Assembly (NCBI GenBank): GCA_028873275.1
Contig: JAGWLJ010000057.1
Span: 1 to 7,741 of the forward strand
Direction: 5' to 3'
Source: Pseudomonadota bacterium
Lineage (GTDB): Bacteria > Pseudomonadota > Alphaproteobacteria > Rickettsiales > SXRF01
Length of the DNA: 7,741 nt
Shown one piece after another: positions 1 through 6,137 of this stretch. The notes beneath the pieces are model-generated. The model ran no database searches. It worked only from the letters and a program-made list of their open reading frames with translations, and had not been told where the DNA came from. A program made the position numbers and the translations under genes. Every line of letters begins with the position of its first letter. Within the stretch, counting starts at the first letter, position 1.

Positions 1-22
1 CCAGATTGCAAGGTTTAAAAAT

Positions 23-54
23 GCCGAAACAGGCGATTCGGCGGTTGCTTTTTT
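23..54 (+). terminator. Intrinsic terminator of an off-window upstream gene
   Basis: A perfect 6-bp stem GCCGAA (23-28) / TTCGGC (37-42) encloses an 8-nt loop. It is followed by GGTTGC and a run of six T (49-54). The stem is short and the T run starts six bases after it, so this is a moderate candidate. It would separate the upstream gene from the tRNA-Leu unit. Confidence 0.5.
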
Positions 55-112
55 GATATAGGCTTAATATAGGCGATCTACCTGCCCATTACCAGTGGCA
101 AGTGGCCGGTCC

Positions 113-142
113 CTGCCGGATGGCGAGACTAGCGAATATAAT
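113..142 (+). promoter_or_regulatory. Probable promoter of tRNA-Leu
   Basis: A perfect -10 box TATAAT lies at 137-142, ten bases before the mature tRNA 5' end, so transcription would start only a few bases ahead of it. The -35 region is poor: CTGCCG at 113-118 with an 18-bp spacer matches the consensus at only three positions. The -10 is convincing; the -35 assignment is tentative. Confidence 0.5.
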
Positions 143-152
143 CAAATTGTTA

Positions 153-237
153 GCGGATGTGGCGGAACTGGTAGACGCACCAGATTTAGGTTCTGGCGGG
201 GAAACTCGTGGGGGTTCAAGTCCCTCCATCCGCACCA
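153..237 (+). tRNA. tRNA-Leu (anticodon TAG)
   Basis: This is an 85-nt class II tRNA with encoded CCA (235-237). The acceptor strands GCGGATG (153-159) and CATCCGC (227-233) pair perfectly, with discriminator A234. The anticodon stem CCAGA (180-184) / TCTGG (192-196) encloses loop TTTAGGT with anticodon TAG at 187-189. The long variable arm (about 197-211) is typical of leucine tRNAs, and the T arm carries the TTCAAGT loop. It reads CUA and probably other CUN leucine codons. It lies upstream of tig, with one orphan gene in between. Confidence 0.96.
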
Positions 238-239
238 CC

Positions 240-302
240 CTGCGCCTTTGGCTCCGGGTGGCGCAGCCAGCGCGGCAGGCCTTTATTACGGCCTGTAATA
301 AA
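240..302 (+). other. Cluster of three stem-loops downstream of tRNA-Leu
   Basis: Three inverted repeats occur here: CTGCGCC (240-246) / GGCGCAG (260-266); CAGGCC (276-281) / GGCCTG (290-295); and TTTATTAC (282-289) / GTAATAAA (295-302). The second and third share bases, so only one can form at a time. None has a proper T tract. They may be tRNA 3'-trailer structures or a leader for the following gene. The rest of the 238-401 spacer shows nothing firm; a TATAGT box at 376-381 lies just before the next gene but has no good -35. Confidence 0.35.
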
Positions 303-401
303 AGGATTTCCTGGATAGATGCATTGTCATCAAACTTTCACACAAGATCCTTAAACGGTGTGATATTCTTGGCAATATAGTAAAGAATGCAAGGGCTGAC
401 G

Positions 402-1577
402 ATGCCTGATTCGATCATTACAGAACAACAGGAAAACAGGCTGACCGCTTATGTCGACGGGCTGATCAATCAGGCCCTGACATCGCGCCCGCGGCGCAGC
501 GCCTATGGCTCCGATGCCGATTATAACGCAGCAGTAAGATCGTATAGGAATAACTGGGTCACGGTGGCGATTGATCAGGAACGGGATAATATCAGAACCA
601 GAGAAGGCATCACGGATGAAGCGCAAATCGACAGCGTCCTTCGCGATAGGGTCGGTGATCCAAGACATCCCAATAATGATCCACATAGCTTAAGGAACAG
701 GATAATCAACGGCCTGCGTACCGGCGCAGGAGACCCGGATGCGGAGCGGCGTAATCAGGGCGCGATGGAGATGCTGTGGAGCGGTGATTTTAAAGGTGCC
801 ATACAGAGTTTTGTAAGAGGCATCCCTATTGTCGGCGACATACTGGCAACCGTGAAGGAACTATGGCGCATGGTGACGAGCGGCGAAGGCTTCGATATCG
901 GCAAGGCATGGGAACATGCCAAGCTGCGCCGCGCCATGGGCGGAGCGGCGGACGCGCTGGGGCTCACCGGCGCCCAGCGTGAGCAATTTGTTCAGGAGGG
1001 CGTCAGGCAGCATGACAGCGGCGCGGCTCCCGCAGCGGTCGCGCCTTCGGTAAGAGTGGAAGGCAATGCCGGGCGGGGCTCCGCGCCGGCGGCAGCGGTG
1101 AATCAGAACGCCCTGGAATTACATGCAGTGCCCGAAGAAGCGGCCGACCGCAGGCAGACCGACTGGATTCGCGTCAATACGACGCAGCCGGACGGCAGCG
1201 CGCGGCAGCACCATATCTATCTTCGCGGAACAGCGACGGGGGATAGCTTCCAGGTGACGCATATTATATTCCAGCATCAGGATGGTAGCGGGCGGGTTAT
1301 CCCACTAACTCCTCAGGAGCAAAGAGATTTTGCGGGAACGATGGTGGATGGCCGGGTTGCGTTCAATGACTCGCTGAAGAACCGGATTTCCAGCCGCGTG
1401 GGCGCGCTGGTGAGCAATCCCGGCAGTCGGCTCCCCGCCTTCAACCAGCTGGCCATGACGATGCCGGCGGGTATCTCTGGCGGAGAAAACGCCGCGCTGA
1501 CGGCGCTTCCTTCCTATGGCGGCAACAACGCTCTGCCGCAAATGCCTGGTTCTGGCTCTCCCGTTCTTGGAGCCTGA
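402..1577 (+). CDS. Unrecognised 391-residue Ala/Gly-rich protein
   Basis: I do not recognise a family. ATG 402 is chosen over in-frame ATG 387 because AAGGG (391-395) sits six bases ahead of it. The product has no N-terminal signal peptide and no cysteine. Residues 1-130 are charged and probably helical. Residues 133-158 form a more hydrophobic stretch (FVRGIPIVGDILATVKELW) that may be an amphipathic or membrane-interacting helix. Residues 207-232 are an Ala/Pro/Gly linker. Residues 253-335 look like a beta-rich domain (WIRVNT, HHIYLRG, FQVTHIIFQH). From about 338 the tail is low-complexity Gly/Pro/Ser/Asn. It lies alone between tRNA-Leu and tig. A secreted effector or surface-associated role is possible from composition only; no function is assigned. 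Confidence 0.8.
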   Translation: MPDSIITEQQENRLTAYVDGLINQALTSRPRRSAYGSDADYNAAVRSYRNNWVTVAIDQERDNIRTREGITDEAQIDSVLRDRVGDPRHPNNDPHSLRNRIINGLRTGAGDPDAERRNQGAMEMLWSGDFKGAIQSFVRGIPIVGDILATVKELWRMVTSGEGFDIGKAWEHAKLRRAMGGAADALGLTGAQREQFVQEGVRQHDSGAAPAAVAPSVRVEGNAGRGSAPAAAVNQNALELHAVPEEAADRRQTDWIRVNTTQPDGSARQHHIYLRGTATGDSFQVTHIIFQHQDGSGRVIPLTPQEQRDFAGTMVDGRVAFNDSLKNRISSRVGALVSNPGSRLPAFNQLAMTMPAGISGGENAALTALPSYGGNNALPQMPGSGSPVLGA

Positions 1578-1639
1578 ATTACCAAATAAACCCATTGCCT
1601 TTCGCCGCGGCTTGTGGTTTTCCCTATTCCTCAATTAGC

Positions 1640-1692
1640 GTCATCCTGCGGCACGCACAGCGTGAGCGCCGCTTCGTTTCGCACAGGATGAC
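1640..1692. repeat. Palindromic intergenic repeat, GTCATCCTG/CAGGATGAC type
   Basis: Perfect 9-bp outer arms GTCATCCTG (1640-1648) and CAGGATGAC (1684-1692) enclose 35 bases. Inside is a small hairpin CACGC-ACA-GCGTG (1652-1664). Related termini occur at 3156-3180 and 5962-5993. It sits in the spacer between the orphan gene and tig. There is no T tract, so it is more likely a dispersed palindromic element than a terminator. Confidence 0.7.
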
Positions 1693-1701
1693 ACTGGACG
1701 C

Positions 1702-1730
1702 TTGCAAACCCTCTCATCAACCGCTAAATT
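1702..1730 (+). promoter_or_regulatory. Candidate tig promoter
   Basis: TTGCAA (1702-1707) and TAAATT (1725-1730) are separated by exactly 17 bp, each matching the consensus at four of six positions. The same TTGCAA-17 bp arrangement precedes tRNA-Val. Transcription would start near 1737, leaving only a few untranslated bases before ATG 1741. That fits the lack of a good Shine-Dalgarno site. Confidence 0.4.
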
Positions 1731-1740
1731 AGAGAATCTC

Positions 1741-3144
1741 ATGAACATCACGGAACTCGAAGCCAAGGGTCTCAAAAAATCCTTCAGGATCGTCGTCGAG
1801 GCGAAAGCCCTGAACGCGGAGCTGGAAGCTGAGCTCAAGCGCGCTGGCGAGCGCATCAAGATCCCAGGTTTCCGCCCCGGCTATATCCCGATGAAAATAC
1901 TGCAGCAGCGCTACGGCAAGAGCGTGCAGCCGGAAGTCATCAAGAATGTCATCAACCGTGCCACCAATCAGGCGCTGGCCACGAATAACCTGCGCCCGGC
2001 GCTGACGCCGCAGGTGGCGCTCGACGATTACCAGGAAGGCGGCGATCTCGCCTTCACCATGTCGTTCGAGGTGTTCCCGCAGGTGCCGGAAATGACCTTC
2101 GACGACATCGCGCTCGACCGCCATACCTTCGAGGTGGGGGATAAGGAAATCGGCGAGGCGCTGGAGCGTATCGCCCAAAGCACGCCCAAGCTCAATCGCG
2201 CTAAAGAAGGCGCCAAAGCGGCCGAGGGCGATGTCACCGCCATCGACTTCAAAGGCATGATCGACGGCGTGGCGTTCGAGGGCGGATCTGCCGAAAATTT
2301 CCGTCTGGAACTGGGCAGCGGCCAGTTTGTGGATGGCTTTGAGAAGCAGCTGATCGGCGCCAGGGAAGGCGAAGAGCGCACCGTTACTGTCAGCTTCCCC
2401 AAGGATTATGCCGGTCAGAAAGTGGCGGGCAAGGAAGCCGCCTTTGCCGTCACGGTGAAGGAAATCTATACTAAGGAGACGCCAGCCATCGACGACGCCT
2501 TCGCCAAGGAACGCGGGTTTGCCGACCTGGCAGCGCTGAAGGAAGCGGCGCGCGCCCAGCTGACCAAGGAATATGACCAGATCGTGCGCAATCAGCTTAA
2601 GAAGCAGCTCTTCGACATTCTGGAGGAGCGCTATGATTTCGAGCTGCCGCAGGGCATGGTCGATCTCGAATTCAACACCATCTGGGACCGCTTCAAGGAA
2701 ACGCCGGCCGGCCGCGAAGCGAAGGATGACGAGTCGGTGAAAGAAGAATACCGCGATATCGCCCGGCGGCGCGTCAAGCTGGGGTTGATGCTGGCCGAAA
2801 CGGGGCTCAAGCACAACCTGCGCATCACCCGTGAGGAGCTGGGACGCATGGCCATGCAGCAGGCCAGCCTCTACCCGGGGCAGGAAGGCAAGATCCTTCA
2901 GTTCTACCGCGACCATCCCGAGCGCATGGAAGACCTGCGCGGGCCGCTGCTGGAAGAGAAATCCGTCGATTTCATTCTCGGCAAGGTAAAGCTGAATGAC
3001 CGTAAAATATCAGTGGAAGCGCTGATCGCTGAGGACGCCGAGGCGGATGACGAAGCGCCGAAGGCTAAAAAGAAAGCCAAAGCCAGGGCGGAAGAGGAAA
3101 AAACTGTTTCGAAGCCTAAGAAAAAGAAGGCGGCGGGTGAGTAA
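1741..3144 (+). CDS. tig: Trigger factor, ribosome-bound chaperone and peptidyl-prolyl isomerase
   Basis: Trigger factor docks at the ribosome exit tunnel and shields nascent chains in the cytosol. The N-terminal ribosome-binding domain (about 1-118) carries the docking signature GFRPG at 43-47 followed by YIP. The FKBP-like isomerase domain spans about 162-244 (GDVTAIDFKGMIDG to FAVTVKEIY). The helical C-terminal chaperone domain covers about 250-430. Residues 431-467 form an acidic then Lys-rich tail (KAKKKAKA, KPKKKK), so the 467-residue protein is longer than the 432-residue E. coli protein; such tails are common in alphaproteobacteria. ATG 1741 is chosen because MNITELEAKGLKKSF matches the family N-terminus; a TTG at 1702 is rejected since it overlaps the candidate promoter. 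clpP follows 115 bp later. Confidence 0.97.
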   Translation: MNITELEAKGLKKSFRIVVEAKALNAELEAELKRAGERIKIPGFRPGYIPMKILQQRYGKSVQPEVIKNVINRATNQALATNNLRPALTPQVALDDYQEGGDLAFTMSFEVFPQVPEMTFDDIALDRHTFEVGDKEIGEALERIAQSTPKLNRAKEGAKAAEGDVTAIDFKGMIDGVAFEGGSAENFRLELGSGQFVDGFEKQLIGAREGEERTVTVSFPKDYAGQKVAGKEAAFAVTVKEIYTKETPAIDDAFAKERGFADLAALKEAARAQLTKEYDQIVRNQLKKQLFDILEERYDFELPQGMVDLEFNTIWDRFKETPAGREAKDDESVKEEYRDIARRRVKLGLMLAETGLKHNLRITREELGRMAMQQASLYPGQEGKILQFYRDHPERMEDLRGPLLEEKSVDFILGKVKLNDRKISVEALIAEDAEADDEAPKAKKKAKARAEEEKTVSKPKKKKAAGE

Positions 3145-3155
3145 TGTATTTTACT

Positions 3156-3180
3156 GTCATCCCGGCGAAGGCGAGATGAC
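3156..3180. repeat. Short palindromic repeat, GTCATC/GATGAC type
   Basis: GTCATC (3156-3161) and GATGAC (3175-3180) enclose CCGGCGAAGGCGA. This resembles the GTCATCCCGGCGAA... repeats dispersed between genes of many alphaproteobacteria and shares its outer ends with the element at 1640-1692. It starts 11 bases after the tig stop. It has no T tract. Confidence 0.65.
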
Positions 3181-3219
3181 AAAAGTACAATAAGAAATAA
3201 TTAACCTTTGCCCGCTACA

Positions 3220-3255
3220 CCGGTAGTCTAACCGGATTTATTACAATGTAAGGAG
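3220..3255 (+). promoter_or_regulatory. clpP leader hairpin and strong ribosome binding site
   Basis: CCGGT (3220-3224) / ACCGG (3231-3235) forms a 5-bp hairpin with a 6-nt loop in the clpP leader. TAAGGAG (3249-3255) then precedes ATG 3260 by four bases and fixes that start. I found no convincing heat-shock (RpoH) promoter in 3145-3259. Confidence 0.5.
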
Positions 3256-3259
3256 TCGT

Positions 3260-3898
3260 ATGAAAGATCCACTCGAAGTCTATAACAACATGCTGGTGCC
3301 GATCGTCATCGAGCAGACCAGCCGCGGCGAACGCTCGTTCGATATTTATTCGCGCCTTTTGAAGGAGCGCATTATCTTCCTGGTCGGCGGCGTTGACGAT
3401 CACATGGCGTCGCTGGTGTGCGCGCAATTGCTCTTCCTGGAATCGGAGAATCCCGATAAGGAAATTTTCATGTACATCAACTCACCGGGCGGCGTCGTCA
3501 CCTCCGGCCTTTCGATTTACGATACGATGCAATATATCCGCCCCAAGATTTCCACGCTGTGCATGGGCCAGGCGGCGTCGATGGGCTCGCTGCTGCTGAC
3601 GGCCGGCGAGCCGGGCATGCGCTACGCGCTTCCCAACTCGCGCATCATGATCCACCAGCCTTCCGGCGGCTTCCAGGGGCAGGCGACCGATATCGAGATT
3701 CACGCCAAAGAAATCCTAAGCCTCAAAGCGCGCCTCAATCAGATGTACGTCAAGCACACCGGCCAGAAGCTGGCGGTGATCGAGAAGAACATGGAGCGCG
3801 ATAATTTCATGAGCGCCGAAGCCGCCAAGGAGTTCGGCTTAATCGATCAGGTGATCGACAAGCGGGCGGCGGGCGATGAGGTGAAGAAGGAAAAGTAG
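3260..3898 (+). CDS. clpP: ATP-dependent Clp protease proteolytic subunit
   Basis: ClpP is a serine peptidase of family S14 that forms a double heptameric chamber and degrades proteins unfolded by ClpX or ClpA. The full catalytic triad is present: Ser107 in GQAASMGS, His132 in RIMIHQP and Asp181 in MERDNF, with the same spacing as E. coli precursor residues 111, 136 and 185. The oxyanion-hole glycines in INSPGG (73-78) are also present. The length of 212 residues is normal. The N-terminus [20 protein letters not shown] includes the usual short propeptide and axial loop region. A strong Shine-Dalgarno site supports the start. clpX lies 789 bp downstream, separated by an inverted repeat and two small genes. 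Confidence 0.98.
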   Translation: MKDPLEVYNNMLVPIVIEQTSRGERSFDIYSRLLKERIIFLVGGVDDHMASLVCAQLLFLESENPDKEIFMYINSPGGVVTSGLSIYDTMQYIRPKISTLCMGQAASMGSLLLTAGEPGMRYALPNSRIMIHQPSGGFQGQATDIEIHAKEILSLKARLNQMYVKHTGQKLAVIEKNMERDNFMSAEAAKEFGLIDQVIDKRAAGDEVKKEK

Positions 3899-3902
3899 CA
3901 TT

Positions 3903-3963
3903 ATTCCCCGCCTTGAGCGGGGATCTGGATCGATCTAGAGGATCCCCTCTCAAGGCGGGGAGT
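3903..3963. repeat. Long imperfect inverted repeat after clpP
   Basis: The arms CCCCGCCTTGAG (3906-3917) and CTCAAGGCGGGG (3949-3960) pair perfectly. After one C-T mismatch (3918/3948) the stem continues with GGGGATC (3919-3925) / GATCCCC (3941-3947). The loop region (3926-3940) belongs to a smaller near-palindrome, TCTGGATCGATCTAGA (3924-3939). The structure begins five bases after the clpP stop codon. It has no T tract. As RNA it would be a very stable hairpin that could protect the clpP 3' end or reduce readthrough; as DNA it may be a dispersed palindromic element. Confidence 0.75.
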
Positions 3964-3977
3964 AGTGGAGAAGAGAG

Positions 3978-4346
3978 TTGAGCACATCAGAAAATACATC
4001 GATGGAAACAGGGGAGGAATTCGCAAAGAGATTTGCGAGCGCGATGGTTCGTCCCCATACCATGTTCAGGGATGTGGAGTCCCGGTGGATGGCGCAGTAT
4101 GGAAAAGTCTATGCCAGTCTGCTAGATGCGGCAAAGAGAGGCGATACCGGCAATATTATGCTCTATGCCAAGCAATTATCGATGGCGGCGGCAGTGGTGG
4201 CCAAAGAGATGCAGGCGGAATCGCCTCAGGGTGTTGCTGAAATGCTATATCATAATGCTCGCAATCTCGCTGGGGAGCCAAGTTACGGTGAGCCGGGCCA
4301 TATCAGGGAATTGCGTATCAGAAAAACGGCCGGGATGGCCAGATAG
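3978..4346 (+). CDS. Unrecognised small helical protein between clpP and clpX
   Basis: I do not recognise this 122-residue protein. The TTG start at 3978 is chosen because GGAG (3967-3970) lies seven bases ahead; the in-frame ATG at 4002 has no such site and would remove eight residues. It has no signal peptide, no membrane segment and no cysteine, but ten methionines. Residues 12-98 look mostly alpha-helical (EEFAKRFASAM, ESRWMAQYGKVYASLLDAAKRG, IMLYAKQLSMAAAVVAKEM). The C-terminal stretch is basic (IRELRIRKTAGMAR). It starts 14 bases after the inverted repeat. Its sequence is more A+T-rich than clpP or clpX and uses AGA and ATA-type codons more freely. Its position suggests, but does not show, a link to the Clp system. 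Confidence 0.65.
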   Translation: MSTSENTSMETGEEFAKRFASAMVRPHTMFRDVESRWMAQYGKVYASLLDAAKRGDTGNIMLYAKQLSMAAAVVAKEMQAESPQGVAEMLYHNARNLAGEPSYGEPGHIRELRIRKTAGMAR

Positions 4347-4355
4347 CCAAGGGTA

Positions 4356-4382
4356 ATGAGCAAATCAGGAAGCAGCAGAGAA
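4356..4382 (+). repeat. Upstream copy of the clpX 5' end (27-bp direct repeat)
   Basis: These 27 bases match the first 27 bases of clpX (4688-4714) except for C4376 versus T4708, so 26 of 27 are identical. The copy begins with ATG and lies 332 bp ahead of the clpX start. Upstream flanks differ: CAAGGGTA here against AAGGACAGTC at clpX. The two copies bracket the gene at 4397-4672. Confidence 0.9.
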
Positions 4383-4400
4383 GTGCGCGAGGTTAAATGA
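4356..4400 (+). other. 14-codon mini-ORF made from a duplicated clpX start
   Basis: Reading from the duplicated ATG gives [14 protein letters not shown] and then TGA (4398-4400). The first nine residues equal the ClpX N-terminus. AAGGG (4349-4353) lies only two bases ahead, closer than usual. The stop codon overlaps the next gene's start as ATGA (4397-4400), a typical translational-coupling arrangement. It may be a remnant of a former clpX start or act as a short leader peptide. Expression is unproven. Confidence 0.35.
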
Positions 4401-4672
4401 AACACAAGGAACTGATTAATAATGCCGAAAAGGTATTGGGCAATGAAGCTGCTACAATACTTCAAGTGAAAGAGATTCTGCGGGAGGTGCTTAGTGCGTA
4501 TAAGGAACGAACTGCAGGAGATAATATTACCCCGCCTGCGGTAAGAGATGCATTGATTAACAGCATGGTTAGGGAGAGGGGCGAAAGACGATATGCTGCC
4601 CGTCTGAATGAAGAGCAGGAGAAAGAGCGTCAAGAAGGCTATGCACCCGGGCAGGGGCCAAGTTTCGATTAA
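4397..4672 (+). CDS. Unrecognised 91-residue charged helical protein upstream of clpX
   Basis: I do not recognise this family. GAGG (4389-4392) sits four bases before ATG 4397. The start overlaps the stop of the mini-ORF by ATGA. Residues 1-38 (ELINNAEKVL to VLSAYKER) and 47-80 (AVRDALINSMVRERGERRYAARLNEEQEKER) look like two strongly charged helices. A Gly/Pro-rich tail follows (YAPGQGPSFD). There is no signal peptide, membrane segment or cysteine. The gene is visibly richer in A+T than clpX and uses ATA and AGA codons. It ends 15 bases before clpX and is probably co-transcribed with it. It lies exactly between the two copies of the clpX start, which suggests an inserted gene. Confidence 0.65.
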   Translation: MKHKELINNAEKVLGNEAATILQVKEILREVLSAYKERTAGDNITPPAVRDALINSMVRERGERRYAARLNEEQEKERQEGYAPGQGPSFD

Positions 4673-4687
4673 TTTATAAGGACAGTC

Positions 4688-4714
4688 ATGAGCAAATCAG
4701 GAAGCAGTAGAGAA
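4688..4714 (+). repeat. Downstream copy of the 27-bp direct repeat (authentic clpX start)
   Basis: This is the partner of 4356-4382, with 26 of 27 bases identical. It encodes the native ClpX N-terminus MSKSGSSRE and continues into the zinc-binding domain, so this copy is the functional one. Confidence 0.9.
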
Positions 4715-5956
4715 TCGAAAAACACCCGTTATTGTTCGTTCTGCGGTAAGAGCGAGCATGAGGTGAGAAAACTGATCGCCGGGCCGACCGTGTTCATCTG
4801 CGACGAGTGCGTCGTGCTGTGCATGGACATCATCCGCGCCGCCGACAAGGGCGTGCTGGCCAAGGAAGGCGACGATATCGCCAAGCCGCAGGACATCCGC
4901 AAGGTGCTCGATGATTATGTCATCGGGCAGGATCAGGCGAAGAAGATTCTGTCGGTTGCGGTGCATAACCATTACAAGCGCATTTCGCTGCTGGAAAAAA
5001 ATTCCGATGTCGAGCTGGCCAAGTCGAACATCCTGCTGATCGGGCCGACCGGCTCGGGCAAGACGCTCCTGGCGCAGACGCTGGCGCGCATTCTCGACGT
5101 GCCGTTCACCATGGCGGATGCGACGACGCTCACCGAAGCGGGTTATGTCGGCGAGGATGTCGAGAATATTATTCTTCGCCTCCTGCAGGCCGCCGATTAC
5201 AATGTCGAGCGGGCGCAGCGCGGCATCGTCTATATCGACGAGGTCGATAAGATTTCGCGCAAGTCCGATAATCCGTCGATCACGCGCGACGTGTCGGGCG
5301 AGGGCGTGCAGCAGGCGTTGCTTAAGATCATGGAAGGCACCGTGGCTTCCGTTCCGCCGCAGGGCGGCCGCAAGCATCCGCAGCAGGAATTCCTGCAGGT
5401 GGATACCGCCAATATCCTGTTCATCGTCGGCGGCGCGTTTTCGGGTCTCGAAAAAATTATTGCGGCGCGCGGCAAGGGCACGGCCATCGGCTTCGGCGCC
5501 GACGTGCGCTCCAGCGAGAATGCCCGCATCGGCGAGCTGTTCTCGAAAGTCGAGCCGGAAGATCTGCTCAAATTCGGGTTGATTCCGGAATTCGTCGGCC
5601 GCCTGCCGGTGATCGCCACGCTGACCGATCTTGATGAAGTGGCGCTGATCTCGATTCTCACCGAGCCGAAGAACGCGCTGGTCAAGCAGTACGCCAAGCT
5701 GTTCGAGATGGAGGGCGCGCGCCTGCGCTTCTCCGACGAAGCGCTGCGGGCCGTGGCCAAGAAAGCCATCAAGCGCAAGACCGGCGCGCGCGGATTGCGC
5801 GCCATTCTCGAGGGCATCCTGCTCGACCTCATGTACGATCTGCCGAGCATGACCAATGTCGAAGAAGTGATCATCAACGCTGATGCCGTCGACAACGGCG
5901 CACCGCCGGTGATTGTGCACGCCGAGTCCAAGCGCGAAAGCAAAAAACCGCACTAG
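4688..5956 (+). CDS. clpX: ATP-dependent Clp protease ATP-binding subunit ClpX
   Basis: ClpX is a hexameric AAA+ unfoldase that recognises tagged or adaptor-delivered proteins and threads them into ClpP. All expected elements are present: a zinc-binding domain with Cys16, Cys19, Cys38 and Cys41; Walker A GPTGSGKT (119-126); pore-1 loop GYVG (152-155); Walker B VYIDE (181-185); the RKH pore loop (228-230); the IGF loop that docks on ClpP (267-269); arginine finger Arg305 in EFVGRLP; and sensor 2 GARGLR (366-371). The length of 422 residues is normal. AAGGA (4678-4682) lies five bases before ATG 4688. The first 27 bases are repeated at 4356. In many alphaproteobacteria lon follows; here it does not. 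Confidence 0.98.
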   Translation: MSKSGSSRESKNTRYCSFCGKSEHEVRKLIAGPTVFICDECVVLCMDIIRAADKGVLAKEGDDIAKPQDIRKVLDDYVIGQDQAKKILSVAVHNHYKRISLLEKNSDVELAKSNILLIGPTGSGKTLLAQTLARILDVPFTMADATTLTEAGYVGEDVENIILRLLQAADYNVERAQRGIVYIDEVDKISRKSDNPSITRDVSGEGVQQALLKIMEGTVASVPPQGGRKHPQQEFLQVDTANILFIVGGAFSGLEKIIAARGKGTAIGFGADVRSSENARIGELFSKVEPEDLLKFGLIPEFVGRLPVIATLTDLDEVALISILTEPKNALVKQYAKLFEMEGARLRFSDEALRAVAKKAIKRKTGARGLRAILEGILLDLMYDLPSMTNVEEVIINADAVDNGAPPVIVHAESKRESKKPH

Positions 5957-5961
5957 TCAAT

Positions 5962-5993
5962 ATCCTGTAGTGAGCGAAGCGAGAGCGCAGGAT
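5962..5993. repeat. Palindromic repeat after clpX, ATCCTG/CAGGAT type
   Basis: The arms ATCCTG (5962-5967) and CAGGAT (5988-5993) enclose TAGTGAGCGAAGCGAGAGCG. The arms match those of the element at 1640-1692, and both interiors contain GTGAGCG. It begins five bases after the clpX stop and lacks a T tract. Confidence 0.65.
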
Positions 5994-6013
5994 GTCGCAC
6001 TATAGATAGTATA

Positions 6014-6048
6014 AATTCTGCATAATTGTTTTTGCACCTCGCAGAATT
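6014..6048. repeat. Perfect 8-bp inverted repeat in the clpX-hupB spacer
   Basis: AATTCTGC (6014-6021) and GCAGAATT (6041-6048) are exact inverted copies with a 19-base A+T-rich spacer. It lies just before the clpX terminator. It could be a protein-binding site or an RNA stem-loop; no binding protein can be named. Confidence 0.45.
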
Positions 6049-6054
6049 AATAAG

Positions 6055-6084
6055 GCTCAGCGCGGCATTGCGAGCAGTTTTTTT
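6055..6084 (+). terminator. Intrinsic terminator for the clpX transcript
   Basis: The stem GCTC-A-GC (6055-6061, with A6059 bulged) pairs with GCGAGC (6070-6075) around the loop GCGGCATT. AG and seven T (6078-6084) follow. It should end transcription from clpX and separate it from hupB. Confidence 0.6.
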
Positions 6085-6137
6085 CAGACCGTTTGCGAAT
6101 TGCTGTTTACAACGGCATTTTTCCATGCTTGATTTCC

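Noticed and set aside
102..380. Open frames running through tRNA-Leu
   Set aside because: They cross a complete tRNA gene and its promoter; they are chance frames.
238..1740. Integrated element with a duplicated tRNA-Leu 3' end as attachment site
   Set aside because: I found no second copy of the tRNA 3' end between 238 and 1740 and no integrase gene.
1729..2916. 395-residue open frame on the minus strand across tig
   Set aside because: It is a shadow of tig: the codon bias of the real gene keeps the reverse frame open. It has no start signals, and the plus-strand protein is unmistakable.
3934..3947. XbaI-BamHI polylinker-like string suggesting cloning vector contamination
   Set aside because: Fourteen bases equal a pUC-type linker, but the next base differs, and the string is part of a symmetrical inverted repeat whose arms extend well beyond it on both sides.
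3965..4240. 91-codon GTG-start frame overlapping the 122-residue gene
   Set aside because: It overlaps the 3978-4346 frame out of phase, its product is Gly/Cys-rich and implausible, and the TTG start at 3978 has the better-spaced GGAG.
4697..5953. 418-residue open frame on the minus strand across clpX
   Set aside because: It mirrors clpX almost end to end, and clpX has every expected ClpX motif. The reverse product has no recognisable domain.
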